Positions 1-5,961 of a stretch of DNA of 5,986 nt are shown here, piece by piece. Source of the DNA: Pseudomonadota bacterium (lineage in GTDB: Bacteria > Pseudomonadota > Alphaproteobacteria > Rhizobiales > Beijerinckiaceae). Under the pieces are notes generated by a model. It was not told where the DNA came from and did no database searches. It saw only the letters and a list, made by a program, of their open reading frames with translations. Positions within the stretch are counted from its first letter, which is position 1. Each line of letters opens with the position of its first letter. Both the position numbers and the translations under genes were made by a program. Location of the stretch: the NCBI GenBank assembly GCA_023452965.1, contig JAEXUU010000411.1, positions 1-5,986 on the forward strand, written 5' to 3'.

Positions 1-20
1 TGTCTCCGGAGCCTTCTGGA

Positions 21-63
21 GCATCCTTCGAGACGCGCTCCTGCAGAGCGCTCCTCAGGATGA
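21..63. repeat. Imperfect palindrome, possible dispersed repeat, just past the ABC ATPase gene
   Basis: The outer arms CATCCT (22-27) and AGGATG (57-62) are perfect reverse complements. An inner stem, GCGCTC (35-40) with GAGCGC (46-51), closes a five-base loop, and GAG (30-32) can pair with CTC (54-56) between them. The pattern of CATCCTTCGAG on one side and CTCAGGATGAG on the other resembles palindromic intergenic repeats I recall from Hyphomicrobiales genomes; that is memory, not a search. It begins about 23 bases past the stop of the minus-strand ATPase gene, so transcribed RNA could fold there and end or protect the message. There is no clear T-run on the minus strand after the stem, so a classical intrinsic terminator is not supported. 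The rest of positions 1-85 shows no gene. Confidence 0.5.
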
Positions 64-85
64 GGGCTGAAGGGATGATCTGCCG

Positions 86-874
86 TCATGCCGCGGCCCT
101 CGCTTCGCGGATATGGCCGCGCAATTCGTGGACGATCTCGGCAAATTCCGGCGTGTAGGTGATTTCGAGATCGCGCGGACGGGCGAAGCCGATCTCGCGC
201 TCGGCGATGATCCTGCCCGGCCGCGCCGACATGCAGAACACCCGGTCGGCCAGGAACACCGCCTCGCGCAGATCATGTGTGACCAGGATCACCGTGACGG
301 CGCGCTCGGCCTGTAGGTCGCGGATCACGCACCAGAGTTCCTCGCGCGTGAAGGCGTCGAGAGCACCGAAGGGCTCGTCCAGCATCAGGAGCTTGGGCTC
401 GTGGATCAGCGAGCGGCAGAGCGAGGCGCGCTGCTGCATGCCGCCCGAGAGCTCCCAGGGATACTTCGAGCCCATGCCCTTGAGGCCGACCTTCTCGAGC
501 AGCCCTTCGGCTCGCGCGACATATTCGTCCTTGTTGGCGCGCAGGCGCTGGCGATGCGGCTGCACCACTTCGAGCGGCAGCAGGAGGTTGTCTAGCGTGG
601 TGCGCCAGGGCAGCAGCACCGGGTTCTGGAAGGCCATGCCGGTGATCTTGATCGGCTCGGCGACGCGCTGGCCGGCGACCGCGACCATGCCGGCCTTCGG
701 CTTCTGCAGGCCGGTCGCTAGCTTCATCAGGGTCGACTTGCCGCATCCGGACGGGCCGACGATGGCGGCGAACTCGCCCTCGCGCACCTTCAGCGACAGG
801 CCGTCGACCGCGGGCGGCCCGTCACCGCCGCCGTAGACATGCGTGACCTCGTTCAGTTCGACGAAGGCGGTCAA
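86..874 (-). CDS. ABC transporter ATP-binding protein (nitrate/sulfonate/taurine family, SsuB/TauB-like)
   Basis: This is the cytoplasmic ATPase subunit of an ABC importer, which couples ATP hydrolysis to uptake of a small solute. The 262-residue length is normal for the family. All nucleotide-binding motifs are present in order: Walker A GPSGCGKST (residues 40-48), Q-loop Gln83 in AFQNP, signature LSGGMQQR (142-149), Walker B LLMLDEP (162-168) with Glu167, D-loop GALD (170-173) and switch His200. The phrase FQNPVLLPWRTTLDNLLLPLE and the C-terminal SARPGRI segment are typical of the SsuB/TauB/NrtD group. The start is TTG at 872-874, preceded at five bases by GGAG. No ATG or GTG lies in frame between the binding-protein stop and this codon. 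It follows the binding-protein gene by 72 bases on the same strand, so the two are likely co-transcribed. The permease partner is not in the window. The substrate cannot be told from an ATPase. Confidence 0.93.
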   Translation of the reverse strand: MTAFVELNEVTHVYGGGDGPPAVDGLSLKVREGEFAAIVGPSGCGKSTLMKLATGLQKPKAGMVAVAGQRVAEPIKITGMAFQNPVLLPWRTTLDNLLLPLEVVQPHRQRLRANKDEYVARAEGLLEKVGLKGMGSKYPWELSGGMQQRASLCRSLIHEPKLLMLDEPFGALDAFTREELWCVIRDLQAERAVTVILVTHDLREAVFLADRVFCMSARPGRIIAEREIGFARPRDLEITYTPEFAEIVHELRGHIREARAAA

Positions 875-879
875 GGGCG

Positions 880-883
880 CTCC
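880..883 (-). promoter_or_regulatory. Ribosome binding site for the ABC ATPase gene (supports a TTG start)
   Basis: Read on the minus strand this is GGAG, five bases before the TTG at 872-874. It supports TTG as the start, which otherwise would be doubtful. The same GGAG is part of a tiny out-of-frame reading frame, ATG GAG CGC CCT TGA (885 down to 871), whose stop overlaps the TTG. Confidence 0.5.
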
Positions 884-902
884 ATGGGCAGCAGACGGGA
901 AG

Positions 903-930
903 CCGGCCTTCCCTTCGCCGGGAAGGCCGG
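903..930 (-). other. Perfect 11-bp intercistronic stem-loop between binding protein and ATPase genes
   Basis: CCGGCCTTCCC (903-913) and GGGAAGGCCGG (920-930) are exact reverse complements around a six-base loop. The structure lies wholly in the 72-base gap between the binding-protein stop and the ATPase start. No run of T follows on the minus strand, so it is not a classical intrinsic terminator. In ABC importer operons a hairpin after the binding-protein gene commonly protects the upstream message or partly stops transcription, which makes the binding protein more abundant than the ATPase (the malE-malF region is the known model). That role is inferred here; the stem itself is plain in the sequence. 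Confidence 0.65.
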
Positions 931-946
931 ATGCGGGGCGGGGTGC

Positions 947-1999
947 TCAGAGCTTCCGATCGGCCTCGGCCGGCAGGAAGCTGTCGACGAAAGCCTCGCC
1001 AGCCTTGGCCTTGTCCTTGAAGGTGAAGGTCAGGCCGATCTGGTCGAGCGCCGTCGCCCAGCGCGCCTGGTCGATGCCGCCGACGCCATTGGCCTTGACC
1101 CAGGGCGTCACCACGTTCTGCTCCAGCGTCATCTTCAGGCGCTCGAGCTCGACCTCCTGCTTGGCGACATCGTTGCGCTTGATCACCAGCTGCGCGCCGA
1201 GCTCGGGATTGGCGACGGTGTCGCGAATACCCTTGGTAATCGCACGCAGCAGGCCGCGCAGCGCCTCCGGCTTTTCGGCCATGAACTTCGGCGAGGCCAT
1301 CACGACATTGCCGTAGAGCTCGACGCCGTAATCCGACATCAGCATGGTGACGATGTCGTCGACCGGCACGCCGCGCGACTTCAGGTTGATGTAGGACGAA
1401 TTGGCGAAGCCGAAGACGGCGTCGACCTCGCCCGAGGCGAGCATCGGCTCGCGCACCGGGAAGCCGACATTCTCCATCCGCATCTTGCTGTCGTCGAGCT
1501 TGTTGACGGTCTTGAAGATCGGCCATTGCGCGAAGGCGGCGTCGGCCGCCGGGGCGCCGAACTTCTTGCCTTCGAGGCTCTTCACATCGCTGGTGATGCC
1601 GCGGCTCTTGCGGCCGACGATGGCGAAAGGCGGACGGTCATAGACCATCATCACCGCCTTGAGATCGACGGTCGGGTTCTCGTCGCGGAAGCGGATCAGC
1701 GAGTTCACGTCGCCGAAGCCGACATCATAGGTCCCCGAGGCGACGCGCGGGATCGCTTCGCGCGAGCCATTGCCGGTGTCGATGGTGACGTCGAGCCCCT
1801 CGGCTTTGAAGTAGCCCTTCTCCTGCGCCATCAGGAACAGCGCCGCCGGCCCCTCGAAGCGCCAGTCGAGCGTGAAGCGCACCGCAGTCTGCGCCGCGGC
1901 CGGGCCGCTTCCGAGCCCCGCCACGACCAGGCCGAGCACGCCCGCCAGCCCGGCCAGGCGCCGGCGTGAAAGGGAGCTGTAGACTTTAGTCGTAGACAT
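947..1999 (-). CDS. ABC transporter periplasmic substrate-binding protein (NMT1/THI5-like, SsuA/TauA class)
   Basis: This 350-residue exported protein would capture a solute in the periplasm and hand it to the importer whose ATPase lies just downstream. The N-terminus has basic residues SRRRLA (11-16), a hydrophobic stretch to about residue 30, and a likely signal-peptidase site at PAAA|QT (after Ala36). The twin arginines make Tat export possible, although the motif is imperfect and Sec is equally plausible. The mature part opens with FTLDW (42-46), followed by MAQEKGYFKAEGLDVTI and a VASGTYDVGFGDVNS segment (86-100). These are typical of the NMT1/THI5-like fold that binds pyrimidine precursors, sulfonates, nitrate or riboflavin. 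The substrate cannot be chosen from this. The ATG at 1997-1999 is preferred because GGAG stands six bases before it and the signal peptide then begins properly. The frame stays open upstream to 2104, but that extension has no signal character. Confidence 0.88.
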   Translation of the reverse strand: MSTTKVYSSLSRRRLAGLAGVLGLVVAGLGSGPAAAQTAVRFTLDWRFEGPAALFLMAQEKGYFKAEGLDVTIDTGNGSREAIPRVASGTYDVGFGDVNSLIRFRDENPTVDLKAVMMVYDRPPFAIVGRKSRGITSDVKSLEGKKFGAPAADAAFAQWPIFKTVNKLDDSKMRMENVGFPVREPMLASGEVDAVFGFANSSYINLKSRGVPVDDIVTMLMSDYGVELYGNVVMASPKFMAEKPEALRGLLRAITKGIRDTVANPELGAQLVIKRNDVAKQEVELERLKMTLEQNVVTPWVKANGVGGIDQARWATALDQIGLTFTFKDKAKAGEAFVDSFLPAEADRKL

Positions 2000-2005
2000 C
2001 TGGGA

Positions 2006-2009
2006 CTCC
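2006..2009 (-). promoter_or_regulatory. Ribosome binding site for the substrate-binding protein gene
   Basis: On the minus strand this reads GGAG, six bases before the ATG at 1997-1999. It decides between this start and the longer open frame beginning at 2104. Confidence 0.6.
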
Positions 2010-2091
2010 GGAATGGGGCGCGAAAGGAGCGATGGCGGGAGATTGGTTCCGGCGACGACGAGCAAGGCCCGTGCCGCAGAGCAGGCAGCTT

Positions 2092-2141
2092 CAAACTGGC
2101 GCAATGTCCATCTGCGTCAAGCCGATCCGATGAAAATTCAT
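2092..2141 (-). promoter_or_regulatory. Candidate promoter region for the ABC transporter genes
   Basis: The 218-base gap between the regulator and the binding-protein gene has no gene that I can support. On the minus strand it contains TTGACG (2115-2120), a good -35 match, but the sequence about 17 bases further on (AGTTTG, near 2092-2097) is a poor -10. Just upstream of the -35 is a small AT-rich inverted repeat, ATGAA-AA-TTCAT (2130-2141), which stands out in this GC-rich setting and could be a regulator site. This suggests the transporter genes have their own promoter and are not simply read through from putR. The evidence is pattern only. Confidence 0.3.
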
Positions 2142-2176
2142 GCAGCGCGGCAAACAAGTCGCGCAAATTTCCGGCA

Positions 2177-2204
2177 GCCTGCCTCAGGCGGTTCCTTTCC
2201 CGCC
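2177..2204 (-). terminator. Overlapping small hairpins after putR, possible weak terminator
   Basis: Two short perfect stems lie 14-41 bases past the putR stop. One is GGCGG (2187-2191) with CCGCC (2200-2204) around eight bases; the other is GCCTG (2177-2181) with CAGGC (2185-2189) around three bases. They share 2187-2189, so both cannot form fully at once. No T-run follows either on the minus strand. They may mark the end of the putR transcript but do not make a convincing intrinsic terminator. Confidence 0.3.
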
Positions 2205-2217
2205 GAAAGCCGGCCGG

Positions 2218-2691
2218 TCAGAGCGGCAGCGCCCCGTCGGTCTTGACCTCTTCCATCACCGCATAGGTCCGCGTCTCGCGCACCGCCGGCAGCGCCAGCA
2301 GCACCTCGCCGAGGAAGCGCCGATAGGCGTTCATGTCGGCGACCCTGGTCTTGACGAGATAGTCGAAGCCGCCGGCGACCATATGGCATTCCAGCACCTC
2401 GGGCGCCCGCTTCACCGCATTGGCAAAGCGCTCGAAGGCGTCGGGCGTCGTCTTGTCGAGATAGACCTCGACGAAGACCAGAAGATGCAGCCCGAGCTTC
2501 ACCGGATCGAGCGTCGCACGATAACCGGTAATGTAGCCCTCGCGCGTCAGCCGCTTCAGGCGTTCGCCGGTCGCGGTCGGTGACAGCCCAACCGCCTCGG
2601 CCAGCTCGACGCCGGCGGCACGGCCGTCATTCTGCAGCATCGCCAGCAGGCGGCGGTCGGTTCGATCCAGCACAGGATATTTCTCTGTCAT
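2218..2691 (-). CDS. putR: Lrp/AsnC-family transcriptional regulator, probable PutR (proline-responsive activator of putA)
   Basis: This is a 157-residue DNA-binding protein of the leucine-responsive regulator family, full length for the family. Residues 9-60 form the N-terminal helix-turn-helix: LDRTDRRLLAMLQNDGR, then ELAEAVGLSPTATGERLKRL, then EGYITGYRATLDP. The rest is the ligand-binding/oligomerisation (RAM) domain, with VFVEV (72-76), ECHMVAGGFDYLVK (101-114) and the closing TRTYAVMEEVK (140-150) typical of Lrp. It is divergent from putA with a 114-base shared upstream region. That arrangement is the one known for PutR of Rhodobacter capsulatus and Agrobacterium, where the protein activates putA in response to proline and represses itself; the same role here is inferred from context. 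The ATG at 2689-2691 is chosen because the protein then begins like its family. A TTG four codons upstream (2701-2703) is the alternative. Neither has a recognisable ribosome binding site. Confidence 0.9.
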   Translation of the reverse strand: MTEKYPVLDRTDRRLLAMLQNDGRAAGVELAEAVGLSPTATGERLKRLTREGYITGYRATLDPVKLGLHLLVFVEVYLDKTTPDAFERFANAVKRAPEVLECHMVAGGFDYLVKTRVADMNAYRRFLGEVLLALPAVRETRTYAVMEEVKTDGALPL

Positions 2692-2709
2692 ATGGCAGTA
2701 CAACGAACA

Positions 2710-2738
2710 TTCTTACATCTGAGAGCCAAACATATCCA
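2710..2738 (-). promoter_or_regulatory. Candidate putR promoter
   Basis: On the minus strand TGGATA (2733-2738) and TAAGAA (2710-2715) are 17 bases apart and each matches the -35 or -10 consensus partly. Transcription would begin near 2703, leaving a leader of only about 12 bases before the ATG. That would fit the lack of a ribosome binding site. The -35 lies inside the ATATCC repeat proposed as the PutR operator, which would fit self-repression. All of this is pattern-based and weak. Confidence 0.3.
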
Positions 2739-2747
2739 TTGATATCC
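2732..2747. promoter_or_regulatory. Candidate PutR operator in the putR-putA divergent region
   Basis: ATATCC occurs at 2732-2737 and again at 2742-2747, exactly ten bases (about one helical turn) apart. The same stretch forms an inverted repeat, ATATC-CATT-GATAT (2732-2745). Lrp-family octamers bind arrays of sites on one face of the helix, so a phased repeat midway between divergent genes is a natural candidate. Further ATCC copies follow at 2763-2766 and 2775-2778, with looser spacing. No clear putA promoter is visible; TTGATA (2739-2744) is a possible -35 without a good -10, as expected of an activator-dependent promoter. Confidence 0.4.
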
Positions 2748-2793
2748 GGCGTGCTTGCCACGATCCTTCAGATCATCCCGTTTTAGCCTCTCC

Positions 2794-2797
2794 GGAG
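2794..2797 (+). promoter_or_regulatory. Ribosome binding site for putA
   Basis: GGAG stands eight bases before the ATG at 2806-2808. It selects this start over the TTG at 2755 in the same frame, which has no such site and would add 17 residues with no family resemblance. Confidence 0.65.
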
Positions 2798-2805
2798 CCC
2801 CCGCC

Positions 2806-5800
2806 ATGGCCGCCCCTGCCCCGCGACCGATCGACAGCGCCGCCCCCGTTTTCCGCGCGCCCTATGCCGAGGATGACGGTGCGATTGCCGGGCGCCTGCT
2901 CGCCGGCTCCAGGCGGGAGCCCGCAGCCAAGGCCAGGATCGACGCCCGCGCCACCTCGCTGATCGAGGCGATCCGCACCCGCAAGGTCGGCCTCGGCGGC
3001 ATCGAGGAATTGCTGCGCGAGTATTCGCTCTCGACCAAGGAGGGCCTCGCGCTGATGGTGCTGGCGGAAGCCCTGCTGCGCGTGCCGGACGCCGCCACCG
3101 CCGACCGGCTGATCGAGGACAAGCTCGGCCAGGGCGACTTCGCCCATCATGAATCGAAATCCGACGCCTTCCTGATCTCGGCCTCGTCCTGGGCGCTCGG
3201 CCTCACCGCCCGCATCATCCAGCCCGGCGAGACCCCGACCAGCATCATCGGCAACCTCTCCAAGCGCCTTGGCCTGCCGGCCGTGCGCACCGCGACGCGC
3301 CAGGCCATGCGGGTGATGGGCAATCATTTCGTGCTCGGACAGACCATCGAGGAGGCGCTGAAGCGCGCCCGCTCCGGCACCGGCAAGCTCTATCGCTACT
3401 CCTTCGACATGCTCGGCGAGGGCGCCCGCACGCAAGGAGATGCCGATCGCTACTACGCCTCCTATGCCGCCGCGATCGACGCCATCGGCCGCTCCGCCGG
3501 CAATGACAAGCTGCCGACCCGGCCGGGCATCTCGGTCAAGCTCTCGGCCCTGCATCCGCGCTATGACGCGACCAATCGCGAGCGCGTGCTCGTCGAGCTC
3601 ACCCCGAAGGTGATCGAGCTCGCCCGGCAGGCCAAGAAATACGATCTCAACTTCACCGTCGACGCCGAGGAAGCAGACCGGCTCGAACTCTCGCTCGACG
3701 TGATCGACGCGGTGCTGGCCGATGCCTCGCTCGCCGGCTGGGACGGCTTCGGCCTCGCCATCCAGGCCTATCAGAAGCGCGCCAGCGCGGTGATCGCCCA
3801 TATCGCGGCGCTGGCCGAGTTCTATGACCGGCGCATGATGGTGCGCCTGGTCAAGGGCGCCTATTGGGACACCGAGCTGAAGCGCGCCCAGGAGCGCGGC
3901 CTGCCCGACTATCCGGTCTTCACCCGCAAGGCGATGACCGACCTGAACTACGAGGCCTGCGCCAAGCAGCTGCTGGCCCTGCGCCCGCGCATCATTCCGC
4001 AGTTCGCCACCCACAACGCGCTGACGGTCGCGACCGTCGCCGAGCTCGCCGGCAACACCGAGAACTTCGAGTTCCAGCGCCTGCACGGCATGGGCGAAGC
4101 GCTCTATGAGCGCCTGCTGCAGGAGAATTCCGGCTTCGCCTGCCGGACCTCTGCGCCGGTCGGCGGCCATCAGGACCTGCTCGCCTATCTCGTGCGCCGC
4201 CTGCTCGAGAACGGCGCCAACTCCTCCTTCGTCTCGGTCTCGGGCGATCCCGACGTGCCGGTCTCGGAGCTGCTCGTGCCGCCGGCCGACATCATCGGAA
4301 CGCCGGGTGCCGCCCGCCATCGCCGCATCCCGCTGCCGGCCGATCTCTTCGGCCCGTCCCGCAAGAACTCGGCCGGCGTCGAGCTCGGCGATGCCGCGAG
4401 CCTGGAGGCGCTGCTCGCCGAGATCGGCCGCGCGACCGCAAAGCCCTTCCCGGAGGCGGGCGCCGTGATCGACGGCAAGCCCGTCGCCGGCAACCGCCGT
4501 GAGCTGCGCTCGCCGATCGACGCAAGGCCGATCGGCCATGTCGTCGAGGCGAACGAAGCTTCGGCCGCCCAGGCGGTGCTCGCGGCGAAGGCCGGCTTCC
4601 CCGCCTGGAACGCGACGCCGGCCCGGATCCGCGCCGCGGCGCTGCGCCAGGCGGCCGAGCTGATGGAGGCCCGCCGCGGCCCGATCCTCGCTTTGCTCCA
4701 GGCCGAGGCCGGCAAGACGCTGGACGACGCCATCGCGGAGCTGCGCGAAGCCGTCGACTTCCTGCGCTACTACGCCGCCGAGGCCGAGACGAAGTTCGCG
4801 GTGCCGACCGCCCTGCCCGGCCCAACCGGCGAGGAGAACCGCCTCGTCCTGCGCGGCCGCGGGCCCTTCATCTGCATCGCGCCCTGGAACTTCCCGCTCG
4901 CCATCTTCGTCGGTCAGGTCGCGGCCGCGCTGGTCACCGGCAACAGCGTCGTCGCCAAGCCGGCGCCGCAGACCCCGCTCATCGCCAGCCTCGCCATCGC
5001 CATCCTGCACGAGGCCGGCGTGCCGAAATCGGCGCTGCACCTCACCCCCGGCGACGGCAAGCTCGGCGCCGCCCTCGTCTCCCATCCCGACGTCGCCGGC
5101 GTCGCCTTCACCGGCTCGACCGCGACCGCCCGCGCCATCAACCGCGCCCTCGCCAGCAAGGACGGCCCGATCGTCCCGCTGATCGCCGAGACCGGCGGCC
5201 TCAACGCCATGATCGTCGACGCGACCGCCCTCGCCGAGCAGGTCGCCGACGACGTGGTGATGTCGGCCTTCCGCTCGGCCGGCCAGCGCTGCTCGGCGCT
5301 GCGCCTGCTGGTGGTGCAGGAGGACGTCGCCGACAAGATGGTCGAGATGATCGAGGGCGCCGCCAGCGTGCTCCGGCTCGGCGACCCACGCGAGAGCGAG
5401 ACCCATGTCGGCCCGGGGATCGACGCCCCCGCCAAGCAGCGGCTCGACGCCCATATCGCGGCGATGCAGGCCGAGGGCCGCGTCGCCTATGCCGGCGCGG
5501 TGCCCTCGCTCGGCGGCACCTTCGTCGCCCCGCACATCATCCGGCTCGACAAGGTCTCCGACCTCACCGCCGAGCATTTCGGCCCGGTGCTGCATGTCGT
5601 GCGCTGGAAGGCGGGCGAGCTCGACAAGGTGATCGACGCGATCGAGGCCACCGGCTACGGCCTGACGCTCGGCGTGCATTCGCGCATCGAGACCACGGTC
5701 GAGCACGTCACGCAAAAGCTCTCGACCGGCAATATCTACGTCAACCGCAACATCATCGGCGCGGTCGTCGGCGTGCAGCCCTTCGGCGGCCACGGCCTCT

Positions 5801-5922
5801 CGGGCACCGGCCCCAAGGCCGGCGGGCCGAACTATCTCGCCCGCTTCGCCACCGAGCAGACGGTGACGATCAACACCGCGGCGGCCGGCGGCAACGCCTC
5901 GCTGATCGCGATGGGCGAGTAG
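2806..5922 (+). CDS. putA: Bifunctional proline dehydrogenase / L-glutamate gamma-semialdehyde dehydrogenase PutA (short form, no DNA-binding domain)
   Basis: This 1038-residue enzyme oxidises L-proline to pyrroline-5-carboxylate with FAD, passing electrons to membrane quinone, then oxidises glutamate semialdehyde to glutamate with NAD+. It acts at the inner face of the cytoplasmic membrane. After an N-terminal arm (about 1-190), the FAD-binding barrel (about 195-475) shows ISVKLSALHPRY with Lys245, VDAEEADR with Asp286, IQAYQKR (319-325), VRLVKGAYWD with Arg347 and Tyr353, ATHNA with His403, and YLVRRLLENGANS with Arg464 and Arg465. The aldehyde dehydrogenase domain (about 545-1030) shows APWNFP with Asn695, VVAKPAPQTP with Lys718, FTGST (768-772), AETGG with Glu795, catalytic Cys829 in GQRCSALR, Glu923 in EHFGP, and GVQPFGGHGLSG. 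There is no ribbon-helix-helix domain and no extra C-terminal domain, so this is the catalytic-core form, as in Bradyrhizobium. The oddity is Ser449, where E. coli has substrate-selecting Tyr540. Control is probably by divergent PutR. Confidence 0.97.
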   Translation: MAAPAPRPIDSAAPVFRAPYAEDDGAIAGRLLAGSRREPAAKARIDARATSLIEAIRTRKVGLGGIEELLREYSLSTKEGLALMVLAEALLRVPDAATADRLIEDKLGQGDFAHHESKSDAFLISASSWALGLTARIIQPGETPTSIIGNLSKRLGLPAVRTATRQAMRVMGNHFVLGQTIEEALKRARSGTGKLYRYSFDMLGEGARTQGDADRYYASYAAAIDAIGRSAGNDKLPTRPGISVKLSALHPRYDATNRERVLVELTPKVIELARQAKKYDLNFTVDAEEADRLELSLDVIDAVLADASLAGWDGFGLAIQAYQKRASAVIAHIAALAEFYDRRMMVRLVKGAYWDTELKRAQERGLPDYPVFTRKAMTDLNYEACAKQLLALRPRIIPQFATHNALTVATVAELAGNTENFEFQRLHGMGEALYERLLQENSGFACRTSAPVGGHQDLLAYLVRRLLENGANSSFVSVSGDPDVPVSELLVPPADIIGTPGAARHRRIPLPADLFGPSRKNSAGVELGDAASLEALLAEIGRATAKPFPEAGAVIDGKPVAGNRRELRSPIDARPIGHVVEANEASAAQAVLAAKAGFPAWNATPARIRAAALRQAAELMEARRGPILALLQAEAGKTLDDAIAELREAVDFLRYYAAEAETKFAVPTALPGPTGEENRLVLRGRGPFICIAPWNFPLAIFVGQVAAALVTGNSVVAKPAPQTPLIASLAIAILHEAGVPKSALHLTPGDGKLGAALVSHPDVAGVAFTGSTATARAINRALASKDGPIVPLIAETGGLNAMIVDATALAEQVADDVVMSAFRSAGQRCSALRLLVVQEDVADKMVEMIEGAASVLRLGDPRESETHVGPGIDAPAKQRLDAHIAAMQAEGRVAYAGAVPSLGGTFVAPHIIRLDKVSDLTAEHFGPVLHVVRWKAGELDKVIDAIEATGYGLTLGVHSRIETTVEHVTQKLSTGNIYVNRNIIGAVVGVQPFGGHGLSGTGPKAGGPNYLARFATEQTVTINTAAAGGNASLIAMGE

Positions 5923-5935
5923 CCTCCTTCTCCCA

Positions 5936-5961
5936 CCCATCTCGCGCCTGCCCGAGATGGG
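5936..5961 (+). terminator. Hairpin downstream of putA, probable transcript end
   Basis: CCCATCTCG (5936-5944) and CGAGATGGG (5953-5961) are perfect reverse complements around eight bases, beginning 13 bases past the putA stop. A second small stem, CACT (5962-5965) with AGTG (5969-5972), follows at once. No T-run follows in the window, so this may be a Rho-dependent end with a protective hairpin rather than an intrinsic terminator. Nothing else is visible before the window ends. Confidence 0.45.

Noticed and set aside
839..1969. Open frame of 376 codons on the plus strand opposite the binding-protein gene
   Set aside because: Same codon-bias mirror effect. It covers a convincing binding protein and has no recognisable domain or ribosome site of its own.
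2000..2104. Longer start (2104) for the binding protein
   Set aside because: It would place 35 residues before the signal peptide; the ATG at 1999 has GGAG at six bases and a proper signal sequence.
2755..2784. A sigma70 putA promoter with TTGCCA (2755-2760) as -35
   Set aside because: No acceptable -10 at 16-18 bases; the bases there (around CCGTTT) do not match.
2755..2805. Longer PutA start at TTG 2755
   Set aside because: No ribosome binding site, and the added residues are unlike the family; the ATG at 2806 has GGAG at eight bases.
2806..2960. An N-terminal ribbon-helix-helix DNA-binding domain in PutA
   Set aside because: The N-terminus goes directly into the catalytic-core arm (FRAPYAEDDGAIAGRLL and onward). 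No ribbon-helix-helix pattern or spare length is present.
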